Origin: Stratiolaelaps scimitus
Taxonomy: Eukaryota > Arthropoda > Arachnida > Mesostigmata > Laelapidae
NCBI GenBank assembly: GCA_019614645.1
Contig: JABWDB010000005.1
Coordinates: 5,488,001 to 5,552,000, forward strand
DNA: 64,000 nt
Direction of reading: 5' to 3'
This document shows, in pieces, positions 32,557 to 45,500 of the stretch (position 1 is its first letter; the number at the start of each line of letters is the position of its first letter). The notes beneath the pieces are model-generated. The model did not search any database, had not been told where the DNA came from, and worked only from the letters and a program-made list of their open reading frames with translations. Position numbers and translations under genes: made by a program.

Positions 32557-33096
32557 CTGAATACTGCAATTTTGAATAGCCACCACAGCATTCCCTATTT
32601 AAGTATGTGTTCTAATTATACATCGATGAGACTTCAACGCACTGGCCGACCGGTAGTGGTTAAGCCAACTTGGTTTTATTTCATATTCGTTGCACCGTGT
32701 GGTATGCGCGAACACAGCCTTCTCTAAAAATAAGATCTGTCCGCCAATCCCTTATTTGATAGGATTGGTGTCTAAAATCTCGGCAAATGAATGTGTTGTT
32801 GTCCACGGTAGGAGTCGATAACCAATGAATTACATTTGAAAATGTAATTAGAGCAAACGAAATTGGATTTTTTTTTGTTTCTATAGTTGTTATTTAGTTC
32901 ATACTAAATCACTGGACTGATACAGGCGGAATGCCCACAAATAAACTATCGCCAGAAAATTCGGTCAATCCTATATATATATATATATATATACGAAAAC
33001 GACATCGCGAGTGGTAAACATACCAGTTCTCAAGCAATTACATAACAGGCCACTATGGAGGAGACACATTGAGTAGACTATAACTGTGTTCATGAG
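29706..33096. other. noncoding DNA, GC-rich to 32050 then AT-rich
   Basis: The GC-rich part has overlapping frames on both strands. A minus-strand frame ending at 31374 (about 31374-31634, C-terminus EVAAEEAMETD) follows a possible acceptor (TCTGTAG near 31635) and could be a terminal exon, but it has no poly(A) signal nearby. A donor, GGCG|GTAAGAGC, lies near 29847 on the minus strand. (TA)n tracts are at 32527-32555 and 32972-32992. I call no gene. Confidence 0.4.
32527..32555. repeat. (TA)n microsatellite
   Basis: Alternating AT of about 29 bases in AT-rich DNA. A second tract is at 32972-32992. Confidence 0.95.
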
Positions 33097-33438
33097 ATGT
33101 CTGACATCCCACAGTTCCAATTTCCACAAGAACTTGTGGGCCGGAGGATTGACCGAATTACCCCTGGTGAGCATAGCAAAGCAGCTGCGCAAATGAATCG
33201 GCTTTCCCACGTTTTTCCTAAACTGTTTGTCCTAATTAAATATTTTCAAATATGCCGAATAATTAGCGGTCGATTCTTGACGTACGCGGTTGTACAATAC
33301 ATTCATTTGCGAGCGTTCTCCGAGACCGATGCCATGAAAATTCGAGCAAGGGTTGGCAAATATATCTCATTTACAAAGGCTATTCCCTTTCGATTCTGGA
33401 GTTCGAAACGCGAGAGACCAAATCGGACCGCCGAGTGA
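33097..33438 (+). CDS. ATG-started ORF in AT-rich DNA, unknown
   Basis: A frame of 113 codons begins MSDIPQFQFPQELVGRRIDR and ends in TGA, in DNA of about 43% GC where frames this long are less expected. It is basic with scattered hydrophobic residues and no clear membrane segment. A good donor lies inside (CCTG|GTGAGCATAG near 33168), so it might be a short first exon ending in phase 1 rather than one frame. I recognise no family. Confidence 0.2.
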   Translation: MSDIPQFQFPQELVGRRIDRITPGEHSKAAAQMNRLSHVFPKLFVLIKYFQICRIISGRFLTYAVVQYIHLRAFSETDAMKIRARVGKYISFTKAIPFRFWSSKRERPNRTAE

Positions 33439-36400
33439 TCGTAGTACATATGAGTCTCGTGATGTGGCTGAGGAAAAGCAGCTTAAAAAGCTACACCCTA
33501 CAATAAAATTTATCGGCTGCCATAAAACATCTATATCAGAGCTAGATCATGTAGATGCGTTTCGAGACGGGAGCTCACTGTCTGGGGTCCAGACAATCAT
33601 CATATCATCGCTGCTAGAAGCTGATCGTGCCTGTTCATGCCAAATATCTTCCTTCTTCATCGAGAAAAGCCGACAAATAGCAACAGCAGCAACAACAACG
33701 GCAGTGCGATTTTGCTAGCAGTCGATGATATCGGATGAGCTGTAGATGTTGGCGCGCGCTTCGCATAAAATTGATGCAAGTTAATACTTCTGCGAATGGC
33801 TAATGCGGGGCTATAGAATCTTTTTAGTTGACGTGTTTTGAAGTTTTTTTTTGCGTGCGATATCTTACTTTGTCTATAAACATATGTAGTTGCATGTTGG
33901 TAAAATAGTATGTGTAACTTGCTTAACAGATCGGTGGCCATTACAGTGTAGGTGTATCGATGAGATGCTGGAAAGCATCATATTGTTGTGGCATCGTGCA
34001 TTGTGACGTTTTCACAGGATGGACTGGCAGTTGATTCGGATTTTTTCATATTGATTATGTTGTATACACGGCGAGATTTCGTCGATCGGAACAGAATAAC
34101 ATCAGATAGACGCCGATCGGTGGGCGAAAACTTACGCATGAACAATGTGGAGTTGAAGTTCGATGAAATTTCATGCATAAAGTAACACTGTCTAAAGAGT
34201 AGATCCGTAAAGATGCCGAGGGGCCCGACATCTTTAGCGCCTGCTGGCGCGCTGAGACCTTCGAGCCTAGTCACGTCACCTGTCCTTATACAAAGCCTTT
34301 TTTTTCACCCTTTTGGTACCCTTGTGGACACACACGCATCTCTCGTCGAGCTCGCAAGGCCCCCTCCAGCTGGGCCAAGATGGTCCCACCTAACAGAAGC
34401 CTCAGAGACTTCGCTTCGACGGTCAGATCTCAGGAGCCCATCGAGTCTGTGGGGCCATCACAAGGCGTCAGAAATTCAAAGCTCCGAATGGAGCTCAGCG
34501 AGCGAGCCAGCCAGCTCGCCGGTCTCGTACAGGGGCCCCTGCCGAGCGCTTCTTCTCACACTCGGCCCACAAACCTGCCTTGCCGAGAAATGTCGAGAGA
34601 TACGCCACCCTTCGACTCTTCACATCTTCACTATCAGCAACATCATTGCCGGCCACCCTTTCTGCACTCATGGCATCATCCGCAATCCTCGAAGGCGCGA
34701 GTGAACCGAGAACTGTTATGACAGGAACGGCAGCTGTCATGCTGCGCCATGTCGAAACGATGAGACCATTGTATAACAGTATGTAGATAGGCGCTGGCTC
34801 TTCGAGCTTGATTTCGACTAACACTATAGTTGTGGCCTGTGAAAAACAAGCCAGTTGTCGAGAATTTCTCCGAGGATAACCCTTCACACGGGTGGTACCA
34901 TGTACAGATGAAGGCTAATAGCGAGAAAGAGAGAGAGAGAGAGAGCTCCTCGAGCTGCTTATGGCCAAACTCGTGCAGGGAGACAGCCAAGCATGTGTGT
35001 GGGCCTCATTGCCCCCGGCCTGCCCTGTTGAATCGATCGCGGTGATTCTTTGTCGTTGCGGAATCTACCGCTGGTGGATACTCTCCGTATAATGGTACTA
35101 ATATATTCCGCTAACGGATACGCTCTAATCGCCATCTCGCGACGACGCAGTGCGCAACATGTGCCAATATAATAAATCGCAGAAATAAACAAAGAATAAC
35201 GGGTTCATACAAGTAAATACATAGGCGCACAAGCCTACTGGGTTATTTTCATTCGAATTGAGCGAAATACGACTCATTCTCTAATGGCAATTCGGGTAAC
35301 GGCGTAAACGAGACAATATTGCTGTATGAAGCTCACTAGAGATCATGTCAGCAGATGACCACATTATAATTACTGGCAGATTCGAACGGTATAACATGAG
35401 GAGGTGTCTGACTTCGGGTTTGATCTGACAGCGACGACTTGATCAAAAAATAATTTAAAGGACAAAATAACACGGAAAGTATACAACGCGTAAAGAGCCT
35501 ATATCGATGACATATTGTGAGCGCAAACTTCAGAAGTGTCACTATACCTATGAGCTAACGTGATATAGGTGAGCATATTATAATCGTTGATTATCAAACA
35601 TAGAAATTATAATAAAAAACATATATAACTAAGAATATAATAGTTCGATGCCTATGATTTTCGACAATATAAGAAAAGTAAACACGTGTATCAAAAACAA
35701 ACTGCCATATACCCGGCCGAAAGGTTCACAGACAATGAAGTAATAATCAAACAATGACGCTTCGGATATTTTTCGAATTTGCCTTCTCAAATGCGTTGTT
35801 GTCCAGCCAAACGGGTTGGCAGGCTGTCACGTGAGCATCTCATGATTATTAACTGATATCAATGCATACCTCAGCAGTCGTCATATGGATCAATTTGCCC
35901 ACGAGTAAGATGTGTGATACCCTCCCAGAAAGTGTATTATTCAAGCGCTCAATTCAAGCAACAACAGCAACTGGACATGTCGTTTGTGTGCGTGTTTAGC
36001 CAGGAAGGTTCCGAATTGAACCGGAAACGCGTTCGACCTCTCGGCCTAAAAAGGCCACACCCCACCTCGTTATTGTGCCGGCCGTAATTAATTCTACTCT
36101 TCTCTACAGCGCCCACTTCGAGCTATTACTACCACTACTACTATTACTACTGTTTTAATTTCGCTTCAATTTTGTCGCCTACAATTTATGAGAGGTTGTC
36201 AGGCATCAAACGACACATTGTATGTGTCTACCTGCCGGGTGTTCCTTGGTGTCCATCAGCGGCCCGCTTCGTACGGAGTCCATCTCAGTTGGCGACGAGA
36301 CAGGAGTATATTAAGGTTCACCCGATGCAGCCGGGCGCTCTTTCGCCCTGTACATATTAGCATACAAAAACAGCTCTTGCAACAACTGCTGAGGGACGCA

Positions 36401-37839
36401 ATTGAGCGCACAGGTAGCGCAGGCATCCTTCCTCAGCCTATCTGCGGAAGATACAATTTGAAACCGGCGAAGAACGAAGAACCGCTGTGCCGGTTAGTTA
36501 AACCTTGGTTGGCAGCGTCCCTCTACTGAACTGGCTGTTGTTTCCGCTCGACTCGCGTGCTGCTGTTGTTGCTGCTGCTGCTGTTGTTGTCTTATAAGAA
36601 GCAGGGAGCTAGTTACGAATTAGTGTTCGACTCGTTAGCTGGGCTTAATTAGCAATTAAAAACACCTTCTACGGCGGCACCCTGCCTCGCCCGTTCACCG
36701 TTATGCAGCATTCGGCTGTACACTAAGCTAGAGCTTCTGTGAGCTCTGTCCGATGCTTCGTGACGCCGAGGGATCTGCTGCGCCGGGAAGGAAAAATGTG
36801 CCTGCACCCACAACGAACGAGTGTAGGCGAATTGTAGCGACCTCTCGACCATCCCCCTCGAGTTACCAACCAAACAACCATCAAATACATCCATATATCC
36901 AGCTGACGCTAGAGCTAACTAGCGAAATAGAAACACCGAAGGCCTTCGTAGAGTGTAGTCGGCGGCAGCGACATCTTCATTGAGCCCTAATAGGACGCGC
37001 ATCAATATCGGGCGCACCTTTTTCGATCTACGAACCGGACAGGGCGCGCAATCTGTGCCATCGGACGGTGGATACTTCGATGCAGCCAACGGAAGTCGGA
37101 TGGCTGCTTGCCTTGCGCCAATCGAGAGGGAGAACAGAAATGCACCTTAAAGCACACGACGCACATTGTATCAAACTCATTATACGACATCGAGCGTTTA
37201 CGTCCAGTGCGGCGGATCGCACCTATGTAGTCCTCAACTTGTTCTTTTTCGAGTGTCTCGATAATGGAGTCGAATTGCCTGAGGAAATGACACCTCATTT
37301 GAAAGTGCCAATTTCTGGACACAAGATGTGGCGGGGCAGATTTCGTCAGCATGCGCATAGAATGTAAATGTTGAATGTGTGTCAATTTCTTTCGTTTCAT
37401 TTATTGCTGTTGTGGTGCTGGGTGGTGTTCCTGCTATTATGATTATTATTACTATTATATAGTAGTGATATTAATGCACTTTACGCGCTATCGACGCGTA
37501 CCGCTCCCGCCGGCTGATGCTGGCCGCTGCATACGTCGCGATCGAACTCGCCGTTATTGCTTGCTTTAGCGGCCGGCACAACAAGTACTGTTGTTGCTGA
37601 AGCGGCGGCGGCGGCTGTAGAATAATACCATATCTATTGGCTGTATCGCTGTAGGAATCGCTTTTCCGTATGCCACTGCACGCCTGGCGTCTAGTATCCG
37701 TCTATATATTGATAGATACGTGCCTAGATAGGTGATGGTGGTGTTTCAATGACGATCCCCGACGCTCTCTCTCTCTCTCGCTCGCTCATGCGTCGATTTC
37801 GTCTGGCGCTCGCTGTCCCGGTCATCAGAGATAGAAGAA
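33439..37839. other. noncoding DNA; stop-poor patch at 34.2-34.9 kb
   Basis: At 34200-34890 three frames are open together: plus 34213-34704, plus 34201-34721, and minus 34495-34887. Such overlap points to low stop content, so none is called. A GA tract lies at 34928-34945. A minus-strand frame at 37002-37400 contains an acceptor-like TTTCCTCAG|GCA but only a weak donor. An exon candidate on the minus strand near 33864-33977 (acceptor TTTCCAG, donor CAAA|GTAAGAT) is equally unproven. Confidence 0.4.
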
Positions 37840-38184
37840 GTGGCTGTCTGTGTGAGTAGCCCCGATTACAGAACACGTCAACAGGCGACGATAGCGTCAG
37901 ATCTAACGACCGCCGCAGCCGCCGCCGCCGCCACGGCAGCACAATCATCGGCGCCCTGCAACAACAGTGAAGATGCCGAGGGAGATTCGGATACGTCGGC
38001 GGGCCGGCGGAAGCGGCCGATGTACCCTGGCAGTGTTACGTTGTACCTGGACGGATATCGACGACACCTTGATGACGACATGAGCACCTATGTCTCAATG
38101 TCGCATGTGAAATGCACGAGAGTCAGTGGAAACGGCACGGCGCAGAGTGACCGAGACAGAGAGAGCGAGAGCGAGAGCAGCTAG
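37840..38184 (+). CDS. open frame with acidic and basic patches, possible terminal exon
   Basis: The frame holds 114 codons ending in TAG, without an ATG near the start. A possible acceptor is CCCCGATTACAG|AAC near 37871. It codes an Ala-rich run, then NNSEDAEGDSDTSAGRRKRP (acidic patch plus a basic cluster that could serve as a nuclear localisation signal), then YPGSVTLYLDGYRRHLDDD, and a Ser/Glu/Arg-rich tail written by a GAGAGC repeat. The opposite strand is also open here, so coding is uncertain. Confidence 0.2.
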   Translation: MAVCVSSPDYRTRQQATIASDLTTAAAAAAATAAQSSAPCNNSEDAEGDSDTSAGRRKRPMYPGSVTLYLDGYRRHLDDDMSTYVSMSHVKCTRVSGNGTAQSDRDRESESESS

Positions 38185-41083
38185 TCGCCTGTTACTAGTC
38201 TGATTCTCTGTCCGCTGTCGTTAGCATATGGCTGCGCACCCCGGCAAATGCCGCTTGTCATATATATATATATATATATATATATAACGTACATAGATAT
38301 ATCGAATTGGGCGGCGAATTTGGGCCGCAGCGGGTCTGCTGCTGCTGCTGTTGTTCGACGGTTCGATTCGGCTCTGTCCTCTCGATTTTTCGATTTTCGC
38401 TCGCTCCTTCTGTCTCAGACACATTGGTGTGTTTTTTCTTCTTGTTCTTTTTTTTGTTTTCGTTGGTGACTCTCGATATCTTGGATTTTTGTCGAATCAA
38501 ATGGCGATTTCGAACCGTTGCCATTTTCCGCACCGCGCCCTGTCGCGAACTGTCGAACGATGACCGTGTCTTGACTTCAGCGTCCGTCACAGCGTCACGC
38601 CCCCGGTGTGTCGTCAAAGCGTCCGTATGCGAACATCGATCGCATTGACTTATCATTCCCTGATCTATTATAGTTGCGATCTGTCGAGAAGGAGCGGACC
38701 TCTCTGACGAACAACAACGACACGACGATCCTGACATAGACATGGTTGTGGCTGTCTATGACCTCTCTATCTCGCTCTCTCTCTCTCGTTTTTCTCCAGC
38801 TCAGGTCAATAGAGCTCAGTAGCACTAGCTGTTTTCCGCACGCTTCGTATATACCCAAAAAAAAACAATTAAGTAGATGTCCTCGTAAAGGGAAATGTTA
38901 AAGCACCCCCACTATGCTACTTCCAATAGCATCTGGAACGTCTTCATTTTCCTGTGCGCTTACCCTTGATAGTCGATAGCCATAGCAAGCAGACCAATAA
39001 CAACGACAGAGAGAGAGAGAGAGATTCGATACCTCTCATTGCTACTGCTGAATTTAGGATATTACACAATAATGGAATCAGCAAGAGGAGCAAGAAGAGC
39101 TTAGCAGGAGGATGTCGGTAGCCACCATCCGCGTTCGTTGTGCCCCACAACAGTCGAGTACTCACAAGCCCAGGTGGGGTCCTCTGCTCGCAGATCTCAT
39201 CGCAGCGTGTACATGCACTCACGTAGACCGCAGCAATATAGGCAGGATGCCTTTATTAATCGTATGTACATTTTGGTGAATATCTCCGCTATCGTTTAGT
39301 GGACAATCGTCGTCCACTTGACGCGTTGTTGTTATTTTCTTTTGCTGCTGTGACGTTTAGATGTTATCGACGAAAAGCAATCAACAATCGGGAAATCTCT
39401 TATCGACGGCTGCACAGCGACGAAGCTAGTTCGCGACGGCTGACAGCAGACCGCTACCATACGCCCGTCCGATGCGCAACGTCCGATAGAATTATTATAT
39501 GTACATACATCTGGAGGTAGTAGCAGCACCAGTAGCGGGTGACCAGATTGACTCGAGAGAAATGTTGACACAGGAATCAAAGGATGTCTGAACGATAAAC
39601 TACGTAGGAGATGCTTGTGTGCCGTGTGAAGGGGCGACAGCTCAATTCGACGTTATGCACTACCTGATTTGTAGATGGCTGATAGCGTATCAGTGTGCGA
39701 TTGCACCGCGGACCTCGGTACAATCGCAATCACAGCAATAATGTGCGTTTAGAATGGCACTGCTATTGTCTGTTTGTTGGCCAATTTTCAGCCAGGTTTT
39801 GGGAGAAATTGACACAACAAGTGAGCCGTCGTTCCGAGCCGTTGTCTTCAATTTCATTGCAGTTCATCGGTGGTAGATCAGCTCACGGGGCCAAGTCTCC
39901 GAGAGGTGGTCAGCGTCGTCCGATGAATGCGCTTCTTTCAAATGTCGCCCTATAGCCAACAACATCAAATTGTGACACGTGAATTGGTCGCATGTCAATT
40001 CGAACAGCGATGCCGTGCATCCTACGTGCAATTACGATACTATCACGAGCAACGAACGGTGAGATTGCGACAATATAAAGACAATAAAGTTGCCGACTTC
40101 GTTCGCTTATCACCGGGAGGGGGGGCAGGGCAGAGAATGTCCCTTTAAAGTCAGGCCCGCCCCGCGCCGTTCAATGCAGGACGAGCTATTCATCATTTTC
40201 TAGGGTCTCTAGAGCTTCTTCCGCATCACCCGATTTTGTTCCCGGGCTAACTCCCGTGAATGCTCCGCCATGTCCGGTAGTCTGTGGAGTCCCATATGTC
40301 CGGTGTTGCTTCGAACCCTCATCCCGGCGCGTTGGGTCGTCAGATCAGCGCTGTTCGCGTTTGGTCATTATGTTCTAATTGCAATTAATCATAAAAAAAT
40401 GAGAGGAGCTAGCAGCAGCAGCAGCAGCTTACAGGGGGTTCTTCCGCGTGCGCGATCACCATGCCACCGATCATCGTTGGCCGTTTCCTTGCCTGATTCC
40501 TGCTTGACTGGCAGGCTTATAAGTGACGTGCAATGCCTCCTCGTTTATAGCTCTTATATACCCCTCCCCATCCTCCTCCACCGTATAGAGGCGAGGCGAT
40601 GCGATGCTATGCCGTGGAGTGCAAAGCGCTCACACGGGCGCTCATAGGGGTCCGGGGTTGGTGGCCTGAGGGGGTGGATGATCGGTTGGAAATGAAGGCG
40701 CGAGATGGAGATGAGGCCTGCGACACCAGCGGGTTCAGTTGCAGCAGCAGCAGCAGTAGCAGCAGCCGCAACATCGGGGATCACCATAGACCGCTATAGC
40801 CGTCGGGGGTCGTCACCGGCGTCGTTATTGATACTACCGCTGTTGCTGGCGTTTCGCTACCATTCGCGCGAACAGCCGAGCACAGCCCGACGACCACCGC
40901 AAGCTATCAACGCAACAAAAAAATACGCAAAAGTCCCTTCTCCGCGAGATGGCAACGGGGCCATCGTTGCAGCCAGGTGCCGCGTAAACGAGACACGCTA
41001 GGGGGCGGGACCAAGACACCCCGATGGAGATGCTGCGCGTGAACGAGAGTTAGATGAAAAATAGACGTGATGACGAGAGCCCA

Positions 41084-41114
<31 letters not shown>

Positions 41115-44100
41115 TATGCCCTCTCGTATCTCCTCTTGTCGAGCCACCCAACAACATCGCCCCCGAATGAATGTCCTCGATTATAGTTTTCGTCTATCGC
41201 CATCAAGTGCCCATCAAATCGAATTGAACAAATCTCGCTTTCGTATCTTTCCCAGTTGGGAAGCTAATACCTTGCCTGCCACCTCGCCCTCAAGAACTCC
41301 GTCACTCACCCCTTCGCTGTGTTCTCTACCTTGACGTCCTGGGAGGGCTAATTCTGTTCCTGCTTTTCTGAGTTGCTGCTTTTTCTTCCCTCGTTTACCT
41401 CCACGATTCCCAGGTCTTCCTGAGTTCGATGATACATAAAAATTGCATAATCTCACGACGAGGATGCACACGGTTGAAGTAGTGGAATGAAACATCGACT
41501 ATCGCTGCCGAGCAATTGAATGCCTGCGGTCGCCCAGAGATCGCGACGTGCTGCGCCCGAGGTGAGAGACTGACTCGCACGGGGTCACAAGGGGGCGAAT
41601 GGAGGCTGGCGGCGAGGAGAGGCTTCCACAGAAATGGCAAGCCGATGTTATGTATATGATGGTCTGGTCTAGCAAAATCTTGTCCTTGTACCAGGACACT
41701 ATCCACTTGCCTTGTTGTTCGACAACCAATCGTCCGCCAGACACTCATTACGGATGGCGGCGTCCGACGAGAGCTCGAGTCGGGCATCATGATAACGCCT
41801 TTCCTGCAAACTTCCTGCCGGCGATGCGGCCGATCCTACGATGGATGCTGCGCACGAGCGATTACCGCAGATTATTAAGCGGAGTTGGCGTAAACTTGGT
41901 GCGGGTGGCGGCTCTTCCGTGGGCTTCCCGCCGATAGATGCCGCTGCCCCCGCCGTTCTTGACACTGACGAGACATGGCATTATGTGTAGATGTGTACGT
42001 TCAACCCACACGCTGGGAGCACCACTCGACCAGGTAATCGGTAGCCGAGCCGTGGTCCGTCCCGCATAAGTATATTTATTGATGTGAATGCTTGCCGCCG
42101 GTCTCTCTCTCTCTCTCACATACTGACTACTGTCAGCTAGCTTAGCCTATCTGCCGGTTCGCCCTTGCCGACCACCCCACGCCGGCATACGCTTCACTAG
42201 TGGGAAACACACGCGCTGGGTGGAAACAGCCTGGCATATATCGGTGCGGGCAGATTCGGTGGTGGCACACAGCTCATTGGGTCGGGGGATATGGGTCACA
42301 TCGATCATATTTCGATACGAGAGATTGCAGCACTGATTGCAGCAACGGATGCCGGCCCCAACGGTAGAATGGCCTGCCACGAGAGAACGGGTTGCGGGTG
42401 GCGAGGTCGGATAATGATAATGTTGGTAGGAGTCAGAGAGAACGCGACGCGGCGCTGATATCGATGATGAGGTCGCATTGCAAGCGTACATATTGCTACA
42501 TCTGTGCTGGCCGTCCGTGTACTTCAGACCCTATATGATCGTGGACTTGCTTTTCCTACACGGTTGGGAAATTACATCGTTCTCACACATGATTCGTCCA
42601 ATAAGCGTATGATTGAATTGATGACAATTTCGTTATGAGGCGAATGTTTACACAGGCAAGTTCACGTGAATGATTTGCAGAGATCAATGGGAAAGCGTTG
42701 TCTTCCATTGCTTATCAAGCGGACTATTATATATAATACATTCGGCTTGCTAGAGAGGGAGAGAAAGAGAGAGAGAGATAAAGGTAAGTCAGCAGGATAA
42801 AGTTCAACTCCCCGCACTGCTGCAGCACCTAAGTAACTCTCCGGAACCACATCGATCCGCTCGCCTAACGGATGGTGACCTGACTGTCGCCGCGTGGAGA
42901 GCGCCCTACTGCGTTAAAAGAAGAAAAAGGACCACTGTCTAAAGTAACTTGGCCTTTATCCTCTACACTAACTTCGGTTTAGATAAGCAGCCCCCTTCAA
43001 GAATGAGGCTGAGGCGAGTGTAAAGTAAAAAAGCGCTGGCTGGACCGTGTACCGGGTTCCTACGACGGACAACTTGGCTAATTGTTCTTCTCGCTCGGGT
43101 GTTAAATATGGACAGGACAGGGCGACGGGTCGCCGTCCGAGTCCTCTCGCTAGCTGGAGTAAAACCCACTCACTCATGGGTTTTCATTAAGTAAGGAAGG
43201 CGTCGCCGGCTAGAGAGATCGGGCTGGCGTAACGACCCGACACGATATGGGGCGTCGAGTGAAAGCGTCCCGGGCGGCATCGAGGGCAGGTATACTGGGC
43301 CTGCGGCTAGCAAAGAGCAAGAGGAAACCTATCAGCCTGCTCTTGTATTGACAGGCGTATCAATGGCACAATGGTGTGTGGCAAAGCTGCCAACGTCGAA
43401 CCATTCGTTTGCTCCTGCAAGCGTCAGCTGGGAGATTGAGCACGGTCCGTTCATGGGTCACCCGTGCGGCCACGCTGTCATGTGCATGTGAATGTTCATC
43501 TCTTTTTTTTTCTTGCAGTTCTCCGCAACTCTCCGCAATTCCCCAATGCCAATTGTGTTCCGGACGGATTTCGCGCACCCGGCCAGACTAGCAGATTAGC
43601 CGATTTGTTCGCCACGACCACTCGAATGATTGTACGGCGTCGATGGTCCATTTATGCGTAGCATAACATCTCGCTTTCCCCGTTCGTTTCTCTCTCTCTC
43701 GATGCTAGAGAGGTCTCAGTGCTTCCATGCCTGTCGGGTCCCCTCTACAAACTTGACCGCCTTCACTGAATTCAAGGAACGAGTGAAGTCCAGCGACCAC
43801 CGGCCGAGTAAATCATTTGCGGGCTTGAAATGGCTACAACTAACTGAGCGGCCTTTCTTCTCGGAGCGTCTGCGGCTTGCGTTTCTGTTTCAGCTACAAA
43901 GAGACGGACGCTTCAGTCGCCACCGCCGCCACCAGCAGCGCAAACAGCAGAAAAACTGTAATCTACAAATTTTCCGTAGAAGGATAAATTTCAATTAATT
44001 CATTTCATTTCATTCGTTCATCCGTTCGTTGGTTCGTTCGTGTCGTTACCGTTGCTCGCTTCCCCTCGGTACCTCCATTCTTATCCTGGAGACGACGGCC

Positions 44101-45128
44101 GTCGCAATTCGCAACGGCGCCAGCAATACGTTTACGATTAGTGCCGGCGCGCACACAGCAACAGCAGTGCGCTCTCCCGCTTACCACCGCGGGCTAGAGT
44201 CGCCCTAACAGTTCCTACGCGTTACAGGCTGGCCCTCACAGTGCCAGACGAGCCGGACCAAGGCGATTGGCTCGCAACCATGAGGGAGCATTACACGAAA
44301 ACAATAAACAGCACGAAATGAGAAAACAAATCATAACAACATCACCCAACAACCCTTTAGCATCATCAGATGAATGCGCGCGGCACGCATCGGGGGGAAA
44401 AAACACACGAGATCGAGAAGAAGTCCGCCGCCGCCGCCGCCGCCGCTCCCCTGACCGCGACTCATGTGCGGACAAACTAGCAAGTGAACAAACAAACTAA
44501 CCGGCAACACGCACGTGGACAGAACTCTGTTTCCTTTAAAGGAAACGTCGCTCTTATGGGAATACTCGAAGGCGAGACTCGGCCTGCCTGCGACCGGCGA
44601 CGAACGAAGCCGCACACCTCGACCGGTCCGAAGCATCTCTCAGGCTTTTGCTAATTGCATTGTAGAACGTTGAACGCCGCATGCTAACGGTGGTTCTCGT
44701 CGCTGGCTGTCTGTACGAGGCCGTGCTCTGTGCTATGGAGCCGTGTGTGCGTTTGTGTTTCTTTTTTTTTTGTGTTTACAGTATTAGCCGTGATAGTGGC
44801 ACTGCGCTATTACGCTGTGTCAGTCCCTTTGCAAAAGTGTTCCTTCTTCGCTGTGTTCATAGTTTGTCATAGTCGCCTGCGCTGTGCTTGGTTGTCTGAC
44901 GGTTGGTGCCCTCGTCGTCGGACGGTTGGGATTCAATTTCGTGTAAATATCGAGTCAAACGTAATAGCTGAAGCCTGCGCGGCTTCTCATCGACGAGCGT
45001 ATAAACGCGAGAAGAGATGGACAATCGCCTCGATTACTATGTCAACGAAATGCACGTTACGCACTCGACGCGATTGTTATGACGATGGCTATAGCCTCGG
45101 AGACGAAAAAAAAGCATGCGCCATCTGA
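38185..45128. other. noncoding DNA with microsatellites
   Basis: (TA)n at 38260-38285, GA tract at 39008-39024, GA tract at 41088-41111, GCA repeats at 40412-40430 and 40740-40775, and GCC repeats near 44428-44448. A minus-strand ATG at about 39040 opens a hydrophobic frame ending at a donor (AAGG|GTAAGC, 38962), but most of its hydrophobic residues come from the GA/CT repeat. I see no supported gene. Confidence 0.4.
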
Positions 45129-45437
45129 GATACATTTCTTTGTGCAACCATCCCCGGTTACGCAGTAGCGCGTGCGGAACGGGCAAAGCTAAGGAAGTAC
45201 GCCGCTCTCCAAGCAACCCACCTGTTTTCCCCCCTTGCCTTTGAGACCTTGGGCGGGCACGGCCCTCTCACTGCGAACTTCCTCGAGGGGGTCTACCATA
45301 GGCTGATCCGCGCCACCGGGGACAAGCGCGCTGGCTCTTTCCTCCTGCAGCGCCTGTCCCTCGCCGTGCAGAGAGGCAATGCCATCGCCTTCCTCGGGAC
45401 ATTGTCGTCCTCACCCCCCCCCCCCCATAATCCCTAG
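45129..45437 (+). pseudogene. C-terminal tail of a retrotransposon reverse transcriptase ORF
   Basis: The frame, open from 45129 to a TAG at 45435-45437, contains a block found at the C-terminus of many non-LTR-type reverse transcriptase ORFs in invertebrates. The block runs ARAERAKLRKYAAL, then FSPLAFETLGGHG, then RATGDKRAG, then FLLQRLSLAVQRGNAIAFLG. It corresponds to the family pattern [HF]xFxPxAxETLG...RRxxxxTGDxR...FLxQRxSxAxQRGNA. The polymerase core is missing, and an in-frame stop lies just upstream (TGA at 45126), so this is a 5'-truncated, dead copy. The codons are GC-rich compared with the flanks. The run of C at 45416-45426 has probably changed the extreme C-terminus. The clade (for example CR1-, RTE- or L1-like) cannot be set from this tail. 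Confidence 0.8.
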
Positions 45438-45500
45438 AAATCCCGCCCTACTGTATGTTTGAATAAATCGTGTTGCCTGTTAGCGATAGCATGAATTTCT
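45438..45500 (+). mobile_element. 3' end of the same retroelement copy
   Basis: After the stop there is a short 3' untranslated region with AATAAA at 45462-45467. The exact end, any terminal short repeat and the target-site duplication are not visible by eye. A second AATAAA lies near 45556. Confidence 0.45.

Noticed and set aside
38355..38375. GGTTCGATTCGG as a tRNA B box
   Set aside because: No A box or cloverleaf-forming arms at suitable spacing; other B-box-like words (56709, 21280) also failed.
38258..38743. Minus-strand frame of 161 codons
   Set aside because: Lys/Asn-rich, polyQ and Tyr-Ile runs come from A-rich, CAG and TA repeats; there are no splice signals.
38962..39040. Minus-strand ATG with a hydrophobic stretch and phase-1 donor, like a signal-peptide exon
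   Set aside because: Most of the Ser-Leu hydrophobic residues are the translation of a (GA)n/(CT)n microsatellite, so the signal-peptide look is probably an artefact.
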